Shown here: in pieces, positions 1 to 9,467 of the stretch
How positions within the stretch are numbered: position 1 is the stretch's first letter
How the letters are laid out: each line of letters starts with the position of its first letter
DNA from: Thermaurantiacus tibetensis
GTDB lineage: Bacteria; Pseudomonadota; Alphaproteobacteria; Sphingomonadales; Sphingomonadaceae
Assembly: GCF_015354055.1 (NCBI RefSeq)
Contig: NZ_JACHTM010000002.1
Location: forward strand, 558,001-622,000
Reading direction: 5' to 3'
DNA length: 64,000 bases
Position numbers and translations under genes: made by a program
The notes under the pieces: generated by a model
What the model was told of the DNA's origin: nothing
Seen by the model: only the letters and a program-made list of their open reading frames with translations
The model's database searches: none

Positions 1-436
1 ACAGGTCGAACACCTCGTCGAGCACCGCCTGGGGCCGCGCGTCGGGCCGGTCGACCTTGTTGACGACCACGATGGGCCTCAAGCCCAGGGCAAGCGCCTT
101 CGACAGGACGAACTTGGTCTGCGGCATCGGCCCCTCGGCGGCATCGACGAGGAGGAGCACGCCATCGACCATGGAGAGGATGCGCTCCACCTCGCCGCCG
201 AAGTCCGCGTGGCCGGGCGTGTCGACGATGTTGATGCGGGTGCCGCACCAGTCGACGCTCGTGCACTTGGCGAGGATGGTGATGCCGCGCTCGCGCTCGA
301 GGTCGTTCGAGTCCATGGCGCGTTCGGCCACCTTCTGGTTGTCGCGGAAGGTGCCCGACGCGCGAAACATCTGGTCGACGAGCGTGGTCTTGCCGTGGTC
401 GACATGGGCGATGATCGCCACGTTGCGGAGCGGCAT
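1..436 (-). CDS. typA: TypA/BipA ribosome-associated GTPase, N-terminal part
   Basis: This is the first ~145 residues of a translational GTPase; the gene runs off the left edge of the window. The protein begins [20 protein letters not shown], which contains the G1 P-loop. RGITI (G2), [12 protein letters not shown] (G3) and NKVDRP (G4) follow. The combination of [15 protein letters not shown] and VLDEVFDL is typical of TypA/BipA rather than LepA or EF-G. TypA binds ribosomes and aids translation or ribosome assembly under stress. The ATG lies at 434-436. The identification is firm; the C-terminal domains are not visible. Confidence 0.93.
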   Translation of the reverse strand, partial: MPLRNVAIIAHVDHGKTTLVDQMFRASGTFRDNQKVAERAMDSNDLERERGITILAKCTSVDWCGTRINIVDTPGHADFGGEVERILSMVDGVLLLVDAAEGPMPQTKFVLSKALALGLRPIVVVNKVDRPDARPQAVLDEVFDL

Positions 437-608
437 GGAACAGGTTCCGGCTGCAGGGGCGGAAAGGGCGAGGGCGGCATAGCCGGCCCCCTCGGCGCCG
501 GCAAGGCCGGGCCGGGCCGGGACCGCCGTCATCACCCGGCCGAGCCCGCCTTTCATCGGTCTTTCATGGAGTTCGTCTAGCACGCTTGACTCGGGTCGGA
601 GCTGCGCC

Positions 609-1652
609 ATGGAGAGGCGGATGGCGTTGCCGGGTGAGAGCGTGCCGGGCGGGCGGCGGTCTGCGGACGCAGACCTCCCCGATGAAGCGGCGTGCGCGCG
701 CGGCCACGACGGCGCAGCACCCGACGACGACGCGGTCCCGGCGGGGGCGGAGACACGAGCGGAGGGCGCGCGGGCAGGCGCAGAGGCGGAAGAAGCCGGG
801 AGCGCACAAGACGGCACCGGCGCGAGCGGCGACTTCCCCGACAATGTCCGGCCGTTTCCGGTCGCGGAGCCCGCAAGCCTCGGCGCCGACCTGCGCCGCG
901 CCCGCGAGCGGGCCGGACTCTCGATCGCCGACGTGGCCGACCGCACCAAGGTCAGGCCCGGAATCCTTGCCAGCATCGAGGCGGACGCCCACGACCGGCT
1001 CCCGGCCATGACCTACACGCTCGGGTTCGTGAAAGCCTACGCCCGGACCGTGGGCCTTGACCCGGCAGAGGCAGCCGAGCGCTACCGCCGCGAATCCCGG
1101 CGCAGCGACCCCGAGCCGACGCTTGTCGACATCGAACCCCTCGACGCCCGGCGAATGCCCGGCCGCGGGCTCGTCATGGCCTCGGTTGCCGCCGGCCTCC
1201 TCGGCATCGGCCTTCTCGTCGCCTGGGGCGCAGGAGCCTTCGACCCTCCCGCCCCGCCGCCGCCCTCCGGTTCCGCGGCACCCCCAGCGCTGGCGGAGCC
1301 CGCGCCTCCGCCGCCCGCGCCGGCCGCGCCTGCACCGGCAGACGGCCCGGTGCGGCTCGCGGCACGCGAGGACGTCTGGATCCGCGTGCAGGAAGGCCCG
1401 CGGGGCGAGCGGCTGTTCGAGGGCACGCTGAAGAAGGGGGAGGCGCTCGATATCCCGCCCGGCCGGCCGTGGGTGCTGCGCGCCGGGCGCGCGGGCGCGC
1501 TCGAGGTGACGATCGGCGGCGCGCCGCTGCCGCCGCTCGGGGGGCCGGGGGAAGTGCTGGCCGCCCAGTCGCTGCTGCCGGAAGACCTTCGCGCCCGCGT
1601 CGGCGAGGGCAAGCCCGAGAACGTGGCGAAAGAGCCGGGCGGAGCCGGCTGA
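609..1652 (+). CDS. RodZ-like helix-turn-helix membrane protein
   Basis: A 347-residue protein with the RodZ architecture. It has an acidic low-complexity N-terminus (~1-90), an HTH_25-type domain (~95-165, with [22 protein letters not shown]), a single membrane helix (~190-210), a Pro/Ala-rich linker and a C-terminal DUF4115-type beta domain (~250-330). RodZ links MreB to the cell envelope for shape control; the HTH is used for protein contact. The N-terminal extension before the HTH is unusually long, and the true start could be downstream of 609. It is transcribed towards cpoB and tilS. The 172-bp gap separating it from typA holds no recognisable gene. Confidence 0.8.
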   Translation: MERRMALPGESVPGGRRSADADLPDEAACARGHDGAAPDDDAVPAGAETRAEGARAGAEAEEAGSAQDGTGASGDFPDNVRPFPVAEPASLGADLRRARERAGLSIADVADRTKVRPGILASIEADAHDRLPAMTYTLGFVKAYARTVGLDPAEAAERYRRESRRSDPEPTLVDIEPLDARRMPGRGLVMASVAAGLLGIGLLVAWGAGAFDPPAPPPPSGSAAPPALAEPAPPPPAPAAPAPADGPVRLAAREDVWIRVQEGPRGERLFEGTLKKGEALDIPPGRPWVLRAGRAGALEVTIGGAPLPPLGGPGEVLAAQSLLPEDLRARVGEGKPENVAKEPGGAG

Positions 1653-1723
1653 CCCGCCGATTCAGCTTGCGCTCAGCATGCCGGGGGCCTTCAGGGGGCC
1701 CATTGCGCGAGAAAGGGGAAGGA

Positions 1724-2659
1724 ATGCGGGTTCGCCTGCCGCTCGCCGCCATTGCCGGGCTCGCCGCGGGAGCGGCGGCCGCGCAGGGGGTCTCGGTCGC
1801 CACTGCCGAGCAGTTCCGCAACGTGGAGAAGCGGGTCTCCACCCTCGAGAGCCAGATGCGTGCCGTCCAGCGGAAGGTGTTCCCGGGCGGCGACCCGCGC
1901 TTCTTCGCCGCCGAGCCGGCCCCGCCGCCCGCCCCGCCTCCGGAGGCGGCGCCGGCCGATGCCGGCCCGCAGCTGTTCGAGCTCGTGCAGAGGATCGACC
2001 GCCTCGAGGCGCAGCAGCGGACGCTGACCGGCCAGGTGGAGGAGCTGCAGTTCCGCCTCAAGACCCTCGAAACCGCCCTCGAGCGCGCGCGCGCCGACAC
2101 CGAGTTCCGGCTCGACTCGCTCGAAGGCAGGCGGCCGGCCGCAGCCAGCCCCGGCGCAAGCGCCCCCGCCCCGGCCGAAGCGCCGAAGCCCCCTGCGGCC
2201 GGCGGCCCAGCCGCTCCGCCCGCAACCGCGCCCACGCCGGCGCCGCGCCCGGCCCCGCCTGCCGCCACCGACCCCGAGGCCCGCTATCTTGCCGCCTATG
2301 GCCTCTACACCGCGCGCGACTACCAGAAGGCCGCCGCCGAGCTCGAGGCCTTCGCCAAGGCCCACCCCGACCACCCGCGGGCGTCGAACGCCCAGTACTG
2401 GGCGGGCCGCTCGCAGATGCAGCTCGGCCGGCATGCCGAGGCGGCCAAGCTCTTCCTCGCCGGCTACCAGACCTGGCCGCGCGGCCAGCGCGCGGCCGAG
2501 AGCCTGCTCTGGCTGGGCAAGGCGCTGACGGCGATGAAGCAGCCGAAGGCGGCCTGCCAGGCGCTCGACCAGCTGCGCACGGCCTACCCGGAGCGGCTGA
2601 CCGGCGCACTCGAGGCCGAAAACCGCAGGGCCCGCGCAGACGCCCAATGCGGACCCTGA
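1724..2659 (+). CDS. cpoB: Tol-Pal cell division coordinator CpoB (YbgF)
   Basis: A 311-residue periplasmic protein. It has a cleavable signal peptide (MRVRLPLAAIAGLAAGAAAA), a coiled-coil segment (~25-125), a Pro/Ala-rich linker and C-terminal TPR repeats (~185-300, with YLAAYGLYTARDYQKAAAEL and NAQYWAGRSQMQLG). CpoB couples the Tol-Pal system to peptidoglycan synthesis at the septum. The start at 1724 is chosen because it gives a clean signal peptide and follows a GAAAGGGGAAGGA ribosome-binding site; the frame stays open upstream. The end overlaps tilS by 13 bp. tol and pal are not in the window. Confidence 0.88.
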   Translation: MRVRLPLAAIAGLAAGAAAAQGVSVATAEQFRNVEKRVSTLESQMRAVQRKVFPGGDPRFFAAEPAPPPAPPPEAAPADAGPQLFELVQRIDRLEAQQRTLTGQVEELQFRLKTLETALERARADTEFRLDSLEGRRPAAASPGASAPAPAEAPKPPAAGGPAAPPATAPTPAPRPAPPAATDPEARYLAAYGLYTARDYQKAAAELEAFAKAHPDHPRASNAQYWAGRSQMQLGRHAEAAKLFLAGYQTWPRGQRAAESLLWLGKALTAMKQPKAACQALDQLRTAYPERLTGALEAENRRARADAQCGP

Positions 2660-3624
2660 CGTCCGGGCACTTCGCGGCAACCGTCCACGCGCTTCTCGGC
2701 CCCGCGGCCGACCCATCGGCGCCGCTGGCGCTCGCCGTCTCGGGCGGCGCGGATTCGCTTGCCCTCCTCGTCCTTGCCGCGGAGGCCTTCGCGGGCCGCG
2801 TGGCCGCACTCACCGTCGACCACGGGCTCCGGCCGGAGGCCCGCGCGGAAGCCGAGGCCGTGGCGCGGGCCGCGGCCGCGCGCGGCGTGCCCCACGCCAT
2901 CCTCGCCATCGCCCCGCCGGGACCTTCGAACCTGCAGGCGGACGCGCGGGCCGCGCGCTACGCGGCCATGGCCGACTGGTGCCGGAGCAACGGCATGGCG
3001 GCACTCCTCACGGCGCACCACCTGGACGACCAGGCCGAGACGCTCCTGCTGCGCCTCGCGCGCGGCAGCGGCCTTGCCGGGCTTGCCGGGATCCGGGCGC
3101 GGGCGGTGATTGCCGGCCTCCCCGTGCTCCGGCCCCTGCTCGACTGGCCCCGGGCCACGCTTGCCCGCATCACCCGCGAGGCGGGGCTCGTTCCGGCAGA
3201 CGATCCCTCGAACCGCGACCCCCGCTTCGACCGCACGCGCGCACGCGCGCTCCTCGGTTCGTGCCGGTGGCTGGCACCGGCGCGGCTCGCCGCCAGCGCC
3301 GCGCATCTCGCCGACGCGGAAGAGGCGCTCGCCTGGGCGGCGGAGCGGGCCTGGGCGTCACGCGCCCGAGCGCAGGGCGGCGGCTGGGAGCTGGACCCGG
3401 AGGCCCTGCCGGGCGAGCTCAGGCGACGGCTGCTGCTCAAAGGCTTCGCTGCGCTTGGGGCGCCGGCGCCGCGCGGGCCGGCGCTCGCGCGGCTCATCGC
3501 TTCTCTCGAGGCGGGGCGCCGCGCGACGCTGGGCGGCATCGCCGCGCGGCCCCTGGCCGATGGCCGGTGGCGGCTTCTCCCCGCGCCGCCCCGGCGCCGC
3601 CCGGCCGGGCACCCGAGCGCCTAG
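2647..3624 (+). CDS. tilS: tRNA(Ile)-lysidine synthetase
   Basis: A 325-residue protein with the PP-loop SGGADS at residues 32-37, followed by LTVDHGLRPEA and LTAHHLDDQAETLLLRLARG, the TilS signature. The enzyme attaches lysine to C34 of the CAU-anticodon tRNA(Ile), so that it reads AUA; it is essential. The C-terminal substrate-binding region is short, as in many alphaproteobacteria. It starts inside the end of cpoB, an arrangement (cpoB-tilS) common in this class. Its stop codon overlaps the convergent lpoA-like gene. Confidence 0.93.
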   Translation: MRTLTSGHFAATVHALLGPAADPSAPLALAVSGGADSLALLVLAAEAFAGRVAALTVDHGLRPEARAEAEAVARAAAARGVPHAILAIAPPGPSNLQADARAARYAAMADWCRSNGMAALLTAHHLDDQAETLLLRLARGSGLAGLAGIRARAVIAGLPVLRPLLDWPRATLARITREAGLVPADDPSNRDPRFDRTRARALLGSCRWLAPARLAASAAHLADAEEALAWAAERAWASRARAQGGGWELDPEALPGELRRRLLLKGFAALGAPAPRGPALARLIASLEAGRRATLGGIAARPLADGRWRLLPAPPRRRPAGHPSA

Positions 3625-4862
3625 AAGCTGGTGGGCGCCGGCGACTCGGTCACGAAGCCGGAGGGCGTGATGCGCCGGACCTCGAGCCCGCGCTCGACGA
3701 CATTGTCGCGGAAGCGGAAGATGCCGTCGACGCCGGCGAAGCCCTTGGGGTCGCGCAAGAGCGCCGGCGGGAAGGGCGTGCCGATCTCCCACCGGCCGGC
3801 AAGCCCGATCGCGAGCAGCGTCGCATCGTAGGCAAGGCTGGCAAGGCGCGAGGGGTTGGAGCCGAACCGCTCGCGGTAGCGGCGCTCGAAGGCAGCGAAA
3901 CGCGAATCGGGGACGGCGGCGAAGAGCGCCCCGTGAAACGCCGGCACGCGCGCAAGGCCCGGGTCGGCGGCCCAGAGCTCGGTGCCGAGAAGCATGACCT
4001 GCGGCGGGCGTGCGCCGAACTGGGCAAGGCTTGGCACGAGCGCGTTGGCGGTTGCGCCGGAGTCGGCGATGAGGAGCGCCTGGAAGCCGATGGGAGCCGG
4101 GTTCCCCGGCGTCCCCGCCTTGACGCGGGCGTCATAGGCGGTGATGCGGCGGGCCGCGGCAGGGAGCTGCTCGCGGGCCCGGGCGAAGCTGGTGACGGCC
4201 GCCACCTCGCCGCCGCCTGCCTGGACAGCGCGCGTGAAGGCTACCGCCGCGCGCTCGCCATAGGCGCCGTTCGGGACCAGGGCCGCGAACCGGGTGATGC
4301 CCCGGCCGCGCGCATGCGCCACCACCCGCTCGATCGACTGGGCGGGCTGGAAGCCGAGGACGTAGACATTGTCCCGCGCCAGCGCGGCATCGTTCGAGAA
4401 GGCGAGCACGGCCACGCCGCGCTGGGCGGCAGGTGCGGCAACAGAAGGGATGTCGGCCGCCAGCAGCGGACCAAGGATGAGCTTCGCGCCGTCAGCGAGC
4501 GCGCGGCCGGCAGCAGCGGCCGCGCCCCCGGGGGCGGCGGTGTCGTAGCTGGTGATCCGTACGGTGGTGCGGCCGGTGTCGGCGAGCGCGAGGTTGGCGG
4601 CGTTCGCAAGCGACTGGCCGACGGCGGCATTGGCACCGGAAAGGGGGACGAGCACGGCCACCTGGTGGCGGCGCTCGGGCGGCGGGGCATCGGGCGGCGC
4701 CTCCTCGACGACGGGCGGCGGCGGGGGCGACGGCGCGGGGGGCGGCGTCCGCGGCGCGCAGGCCGCAAGCGCCGCCAGCGCGGCGAGCGCGAGCCCGCGC
4801 CAGGCGCCACGGCCGCCCGGCAACCGGACCGAGGCTTGCGCCCCTTCGAGCATCGTCGCCAT
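3621..4862 (-). CDS. LpoA/LppC-like penicillin-binding protein activator lipoprotein
   Basis: A 413-residue lipoprotein. The N-terminus (~20-36) is hydrophobic and ends in LAALAAC, a lipobox. A Pro-rich tether follows, then a periplasmic-binding-fold domain (~65-400, with VAVLVPLSGANAAVGQSLANAANLALAD). The family (LppC, PF04348-like) includes LpoA, the outer-membrane activator of PBP1A; in alphaproteobacteria this role is inferred. Its start is 10 bp from the divergent rsmI start, a conserved pairing, so the two share a promoter region. Confidence 0.85.
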   Translation of the reverse strand: MATMLEGAQASVRLPGGRGAWRGLALAALAALAACAPRTPPPAPSPPPPPVVEEAPPDAPPPERRHQVAVLVPLSGANAAVGQSLANAANLALADTGRTTVRITSYDTAAPGGAAAAAGRALADGAKLILGPLLAADIPSVAAPAAQRGVAVLAFSNDAALARDNVYVLGFQPAQSIERVVAHARGRGITRFAALVPNGAYGERAAVAFTRAVQAGGGEVAAVTSFARAREQLPAAARRITAYDARVKAGTPGNPAPIGFQALLIADSGATANALVPSLAQFGARPPQVMLLGTELWAADPGLARVPAFHGALFAAVPDSRFAAFERRYRERFGSNPSRLASLAYDATLLAIGLAGRWEIGTPFPPALLRDPKGFAGVDGIFRFRDNVVERGLEVRRITPSGFVTESPAPTSF

Positions 4863-4872
4863 AGCTCCTCCC

Positions 4873-5763
4873 GTGACCGCCCCTCGCGATGGCCCCGCGG
4901 CCCCGGCTCCGCTGGCGCCCGGGCTCTACATCGTTGCTACGCCCATCGGCAACCTCGCCGACCTGTCGCCGCGGGGAGCCGACATCCTCCGCCGGGCCGA
5001 CCTCATCGCCTGCGAGGACACGCGGGTGACCGCAACTCTCCTGCGCGCGGCCGGAAGCCGGCGGCCGATGCTGCGGCTCGACGACCATCGCGAGCGCGCA
5101 CGCACCGACGCGCTCGTCGCGCGCATGGCCCGCGAGTCGGTCGCGCTCGTCTCCGATGCGGGCACGCCGCTCGTCTCCGACCCGGGCTTCGTGCTGGTGC
5201 GGGCAGCGCGGGAGGCGGGGGTTCCGGTCACCACCGCGCCCGGCCCCTGTGCTGCGGTCGCCGCGCTCAGCATCTCGGGCCTGCCCGCCGACCGCTTCTT
5301 CTTCGCCGGCTTCCTGCCCGCCGCTCCCCGCGCGCGCGAGGCGGCCATCGCCGCGCTCGCCGCCGTACCCGGCACGCTCATCTTCCACGAGACGGCGCCG
5401 CGGCTTGCCGCAACGCTCGCAGCGCTCGCGGCGATTCTCGGCGACCGGCCGGCGGCGGTCGCCCGGGAACTGACGAAGCGCCACGAGGAGGTGGTGACCG
5501 GCCGGCTCGCCGAGCTTGCGGCGCGCTTCGCCCAGTCCCCGCCCCGGGGCGAGATCGTGGTGCTGGTGGGCCCGCGGGCCGAGGAGGCGGCCACCGATGA
5601 CGAGGTCGAGGCAGCGCTCAGACGCGCGCTCGCCACGATGCCGCCGGGGCGGGCGGCAGCGAGCGTGGCGGCCGCCTTCGGCGTGCCGCGCGGAGCGCTC
5701 TACGCCCGGGCGCTTGCGCTTGCCGCCGAAGACGAGGGGGAGGGCGGGTGTGACGCGACGTGA
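4873..5763 (+). CDS. rsmI: 16S rRNA (cytidine1402-2'-O)-methyltransferase RsmI
   Basis: A 296-residue tetrapyrrole-methylase-fold enzyme. Motifs are LYIVATPIGNLADLSPR at the N-terminus, CEDTRVT, LVSDAGTPLVSDPGF (SAM binding), and HETAPRLAATL with ELTKRHEEVVTG in the C-terminal half. It 2'-O-methylates C1402 of 16S rRNA. A GTG start at 4873 gives the normal family length; the frame is open upstream into the lpoA antisense strand. The 3' end overlaps yraN by 14 bp. Confidence 0.92.
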   Translation: MTAPRDGPAAPAPLAPGLYIVATPIGNLADLSPRGADILRRADLIACEDTRVTATLLRAAGSRRPMLRLDDHRERARTDALVARMARESVALVSDAGTPLVSDPGFVLVRAAREAGVPVTTAPGPCAAVAALSISGLPADRFFFAGFLPAAPRAREAAIAALAAVPGTLIFHETAPRLAATLAALAAILGDRPAAVARELTKRHEEVVTGRLAELAARFAQSPPRGEIVVLVGPRAEEAATDDEVEAALRRALATMPPGRAAASVAAAFGVPRGALYARALALAAEDEGEGGCDAT

Positions 5764-6124
5764 CCGCGCTTCGGCCGAGCAGGCCGGGCGGTGGGCCGAA
5801 CGCGTGGCCGCGCTCTATCTCCAGCTCAAGGGCTACCGCATCCGCGGCCGCCGGATCCGCCGGGCGCCGATCGAGATCGATCTTCTCGCCGAGAAGGGGG
5901 ACACGCTCGTCGTCGTCGAGGTGAAGTACCGGCGCACGCTGGACGAAGCCGTGTTCGCCCTGAAGCCCGAGGCGGTGCGCCGGCTCGAGCGCCTGGCCAG
6001 CCAGCTTGCCGCCGAGGCCGGCTGGCGGCGCTGGCCACGCCCGGTCGCGGCAAACGTGCGCGTGGACCTGATTGCACTGGCGCCCTGGGCCTGGCCGCGC
6101 CATATTCGCGGCGTGCGCCCATGA
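5750..6124 (+). CDS. yraN: YraN/UPF0102 family putative endonuclease
   Basis: A 124-residue protein with the family's restriction-endonuclease-like core: EQAGRWAERVAALYLQLKGY, then IEIDLLAEKGDTLVVVEVKYRR carrying the D and ExK residues of the fold. The biochemical role of UPF0102 is not established. It follows rsmI directly (GTG start inside the rsmI end), the usual order, and its TGA overlaps the ATG of the next gene. Confidence 0.88.
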   Translation: MTRRDRASAEQAGRWAERVAALYLQLKGYRIRGRRIRRAPIEIDLLAEKGDTLVVVEVKYRRTLDEAVFALKPEAVRRLERLASQLAAEAGWRRWPRPVAANVRVDLIALAPWAWPRHIRGVRP

Positions 6125-6939
6125 CCGACGTGCCCGGCCCCGACGCGCTTGCCGCCATCGGCCTCCTCGACGAGGCGGACATCGTGCTCGACGAGGCGGC
6201 GCTGGTCGTGGCCGCTGCCGACCGGGCGCGGCCCGACCTCGGCCGGGCCCGGAGCCTCATCGGCGGGTTCGCGCAGCGCCTTGCGGCCATGGCGGGCACT
6301 GCCAGCGGCACGGCGGAGCGCGCCGAGGCGCTGGTGACGCTTCTCGCCCACGAGGAAGGCTTCACCGGCGACAGCCACACCTACGACGCGCCGGAGAATG
6401 CCGACTTCCTCGCGCTCCTGAAGCGGCGGCGCGGCCTGCCCGTGACACTCGCCATCCTCTACGTGGGGCTCGCCCGCCGCATGGGGTGGAAGGCGGCACC
6501 GATCGGGCTTCCCGGGCACGTCATCGTGCGCCTCGGCGGCACCGCCGATTCGGTCCTGCTCGACCCCTTCACCCACGGCCGCACGCTGGGGGCGGCAGGG
6601 CTCGAGATGCTGGTCGCCCGCGCGCTCGGCCGCAACGCCCGGCCCGAGGCGCGGCACCTCCAGCCGCTCTCCAACCGCGAGACGCTCGTGCGCCTGCTCT
6701 CCAACCAGGCGGTGCGCGCGCGCAAGGCCGGCGACCTTGCCCGGGCGCGGACTCTTGCCGAGCGGCTCACGCTGATCGCCCCGGCCTCGGCCGAGCTGTG
6801 GTGGGAACGGGCGCGGCTGGAGCAGCTCGCTGGCGACAAGGCGGCCGCGCGCCGGTCGCTCTCGAGCATGCGCGAGACGACCCGCGAGCCTGCGGTGCTG
6901 AAGCGCATCCGCGCGGCGGAAGACGCCCTCGCCCGCTAG
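6121..6939 (+). CDS. SirB1 family transglutaminase-like / TPR protein
   Basis: A 272-residue protein with a Transglut_core2 domain (~40-160, with HEEGFTGDSHTYDAPENADFL, RRGLPVTLAILYVGLARRMGW and GLPGHVIVR) and TPR-like helices at the C-terminus (~195-270). Members of this family are widespread; their molecular function is not settled. It is coupled to yraN by an ATGA overlap and precedes gshB, a common alphaproteobacterial neighbourhood. Confidence 0.82.
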   Translation: MTDVPGPDALAAIGLLDEADIVLDEAALVVAAADRARPDLGRARSLIGGFAQRLAAMAGTASGTAERAEALVTLLAHEEGFTGDSHTYDAPENADFLALLKRRRGLPVTLAILYVGLARRMGWKAAPIGLPGHVIVRLGGTADSVLLDPFTHGRTLGAAGLEMLVARALGRNARPEARHLQPLSNRETLVRLLSNQAVRARKAGDLARARTLAERLTLIAPASAELWWERARLEQLAGDKAAARRSLSSMRETTREPAVLKRIRAAEDALAR

Positions 6940-7077
6940 GCCGGGGGCGAGGGGCGGCAGCGCACCGGGCCGGGGGCGGAGGTGGGCGTGCCACGCGAGG
7001 GGCCCGGGCGCGGAGGGAGGTGCCGCGCCGCGTGGGCGTGCTAGGCACGGCCGTCAGCGGCCGCTAGGGCGGGGCGC

Positions 7078-8049
7078 ATGGCCCGGCCGCTCAGGATCGC
7101 CGTCCAGATGGACGCCATCGAGGGAATCAACGTCGCCGGCGATTCGACCTTCGCCCTCATGCTCGAGGCCGAGGCCCGGGGCCACGCCATCGCCCACTAT
7201 CTGCCGGGCGACCTCGACTGGGTGGAAGGCCGGGTCGAGGCGACCGTCCGCGACATTAGCGTGCGTCGCCCCGCGGCACCCGGCGAACCCCACTTTCGCT
7301 GGCTCGGCCCGCCCCGCCGGGCGGAGCTCGCGCGCGCCTTCGATGTGGTCCTCATGCGGCAGGACCCGCCGTTCGACATGGCCTATGTGACGGCCACCCA
7401 CCTGCTCGAGCGCGCCGCAACCGAGGGCCTTCTCGTCGTCAATGATCCGGCGTCGGTCAGGAACGCGCCGGAGAAGCTCTTCGTCCTCGCGTTCGCCGAC
7501 CTCATGCCCCCCACCCTCGTCACCCGCTCGCTCGAGGCCGCGCAGGCGTTCCGCGCCCGCCACGGCGAGGTGGTGGTAAAGCCGCTCTACGGAAATGCCG
7601 GCACGGCCGTGTTCCACGTGGCGCGGACGGATGCCAACCTCGCCGCGCTCGTCGAGATGTTCCGCCACGTCTGGCGCGAGCCCTTCATGGTGCAGGCCTT
7701 CCTCCCCGAGGTGGCGCAGGGCGACAAGCGCATCATCCTCGTCGACGGCGAGCCGGCGGGCGCCATCAACCGCCTGCCCCGCGACGGCGAGATCCGCTCG
7801 AACCTCGCCGCCGGCGGCTCGGCCCACGCCACCACGCTGACACCGCGCGAGAAGGCCATCTGCGACCGGCTGGGGCCGCATCTCAGGGACCTCGGCCTCG
7901 TGTTCGTCGGCATCGACGTGATCGGCGGGTGGCTCACCGAGATCAACGTGACCTCGCCGACCGGCATCGTCGCCATGGACGCGTTCAATGGCACCAACAC
8001 CGCCGGCCGGATCTGGGACGCGATCGAGCGGCGGAGAGCAGCACGATGA
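7078..8049 (+). CDS. gshB: Glutathione synthetase
   Basis: A 323-residue ATP-grasp enzyme. It starts MARPLRIAVQMDAIEGINVAGDST, has MRQDPPFDMAYVTATHLLE, the ATP-grasp segment GEVVVKPLYGNAGTAVF and the Mg-binding end GIDVIGGWLTEINVTSPTG. It joins glycine to gamma-glutamylcysteine, the last step of glutathione synthesis, in the cytoplasm. The length and motif order match the proteobacterial GshB family. It is coupled to the downstream aldehyde dehydrogenase by an ATGA overlap. Confidence 0.94.
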   Translation: MARPLRIAVQMDAIEGINVAGDSTFALMLEAEARGHAIAHYLPGDLDWVEGRVEATVRDISVRRPAAPGEPHFRWLGPPRRAELARAFDVVLMRQDPPFDMAYVTATHLLERAATEGLLVVNDPASVRNAPEKLFVLAFADLMPPTLVTRSLEAAQAFRARHGEVVVKPLYGNAGTAVFHVARTDANLAALVEMFRHVWREPFMVQAFLPEVAQGDKRIILVDGEPAGAINRLPRDGEIRSNLAAGGSAHATTLTPREKAICDRLGPHLRDLGLVFVGIDVIGGWLTEINVTSPTGIVAMDAFNGTNTAGRIWDAIERRRAAR

Positions 8050-9467
8050 AGGTCAGGAATCCGCGGACCGGGGCCTTCGACCATGCCATCGCCCCGCTCG
8101 ACGGCGCGGCGCTCGCCGCCATTGCCGCCGGGCTGCGCGCGCGCCAGCCGGCGTGGGAGGCGCTGGGCCCCGAGGGCCGGGCCGGCCGCCTCGTCGCGCT
8201 CGCCGACGCGATCGAAGCGGGGCGGCCGGCCCTCCAGGCCGCGCTCGAGGCCGACACCGGCCGGCGCGCCCTTTCCGCCCGCGAGATCGACACGGTGACG
8301 GCAAGTCTCCGCCGCTGGGCCGCCCGCGCCCCCGCCCTGATCGCAGAAGCAGCCGTCCGCGACCGGCCGGGCGCGATGCCCGGCGTCACCCACAGCGTCT
8401 CGCTTGTTCCCTACCCGCTGGTCGGCGTCATCAGCCCGTGGAACTTCCCGCTGCTTCTTGGCCTTGCCGACGCGGTGCCGGCACTGGCCGCGGGCTGCGC
8501 CGTACTGGTCAAGCCCTCGGAAGTGACCCCGCGCTTCATCCGCCCGCTGATGGCCGCAGTGGAGGCCGTGGGCGACGTTCCGCTTGCGGTGGTGGAAGGG
8601 GATGGCGCAACCGGGGCGGCGCTGGTGCCGCTCGTCGACTTCCTCGCCTTCACCGGCTCGGTTGCGACCGGTCGCAGGGTGGCCGAGGCCGCGGCGCGCG
8701 CCTTCGTGCCAGCGAGCCTCGAGCTTGGCGGCAAGGATCCGCTCCTCGTGCTGGCCTCGGCCGACCCGGAGCGGGCGGCCGCCATCGCACTCTCGGCCTC
8801 GTGCCGGGCAACCGGCCAGGCCTGCCAGTCGATCGAGAGGATCCTCGTCGCCCGGCCCCTCCTCGAGCCCTTCCTCGCCGCGCTGGTGCCCGCGGCCGAG
8901 GCGGTCACGCTCAACTGGCCCGACATCGACTCGGGCGATCTCGGCCCCTTCATCTTCGCGAAGCAGGCGGAGATCGTGGCCGCCCAGATCGCAGACGCCG
9001 TGGCGAAGGGCGCGCGGGTGCTGACGGGCGGCCGCATCGAGGACCATGGCGGGCTGTGGCTGCGCCCGACCGTGATCGTCGACGTCACGCCCGACATGGC
9101 GGTGTGGCGCGAGGAGACCTTTGGCCCGGTGATGCCGGTGATGCCGTTCGACACCGAGGAGGAGGCAGTCGCGCTCGCCAACGCCGGGGACTATGGCCTC
9201 TCGGCCGCGGTGGTGGCCGGCAGCCTTGCCGAGGCCGAGGCGGTGGGCCGGCGGCTCGAGGCGGGTGCGGTCTCGCTCAACGACGGCGCGCTCACCTCGC
9301 TCCTCGCCGACGCACCAAAGACGAACTTTCGGCTCTCCGGTCTCGGGCCGTCGCGCGCCGGCGACGAGGGGCTGCTCCGCTTCCTCCGGCGCCGGGTGCT
9401 CTACGCGCAGGGCGGCACGCCGCTGCCGCTTGCCGCCTTCAGCGAGGCGCAGCGAACACCCGCCTGA
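8046..9467 (+). CDS. NAD(P)-dependent aldehyde dehydrogenase
   Basis: A 473-residue member of the ALDH superfamily. It shows the cofactor loop VISPWNFPLLLG, KPSEVTP, FTGSVATGRRVAE, the catalytic Glu in LELGGKDP, the catalytic Cys in TGQACQSIERI, and EETFGPVMPVMPF. The substrate cannot be told from sequence; it is a medium-length, non-acylating ALDH. The ATGA overlap with gshB suggests joint expression, but there is no obvious pathway link. Its 3' end overlaps the convergent dapE by 29 bp. Confidence 0.85.
   Translation: MKVRNPRTGAFDHAIAPLDGAALAAIAAGLRARQPAWEALGPEGRAGRLVALADAIEAGRPALQAALEADTGRRALSAREIDTVTASLRRWAARAPALIAEAAVRDRPGAMPGVTHSVSLVPYPLVGVISPWNFPLLLGLADAVPALAAGCAVLVKPSEVTPRFIRPLMAAVEAVGDVPLAVVEGDGATGAALVPLVDFLAFTGSVATGRRVAEAAARAFVPASLELGGKDPLLVLASADPERAAAIALSASCRATGQACQSIERILVARPLLEPFLAALVPAAEAVTLNWPDIDSGDLGPFIFAKQAEIVAAQIADAVAKGARVLTGGRIEDHGGLWLRPTVIVDVTPDMAVWREETFGPVMPVMPFDTEEEAVALANAGDYGLSAAVVAGSLAEAEAVGRRLEAGAVSLNDGALTSLLADAPKTNFRLSGLGPSRAGDEGLLRFLRRRVLYAQGGTPLPLAAFSEAQRTPA

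Noticed and set aside
437-608. Small gene between typA and the RodZ-like gene
   Set aside because: Open frames exist on both strands from GC bias only; nothing resembles a protein family and no ribosome site is evident.
6940-7077. Small gene or RNA in the 138-bp gap before gshB
   Set aside because: Only GC-rich sequence with a short CGGCCG inverted repeat; no frame with family similarity and no convincing RNA fold.
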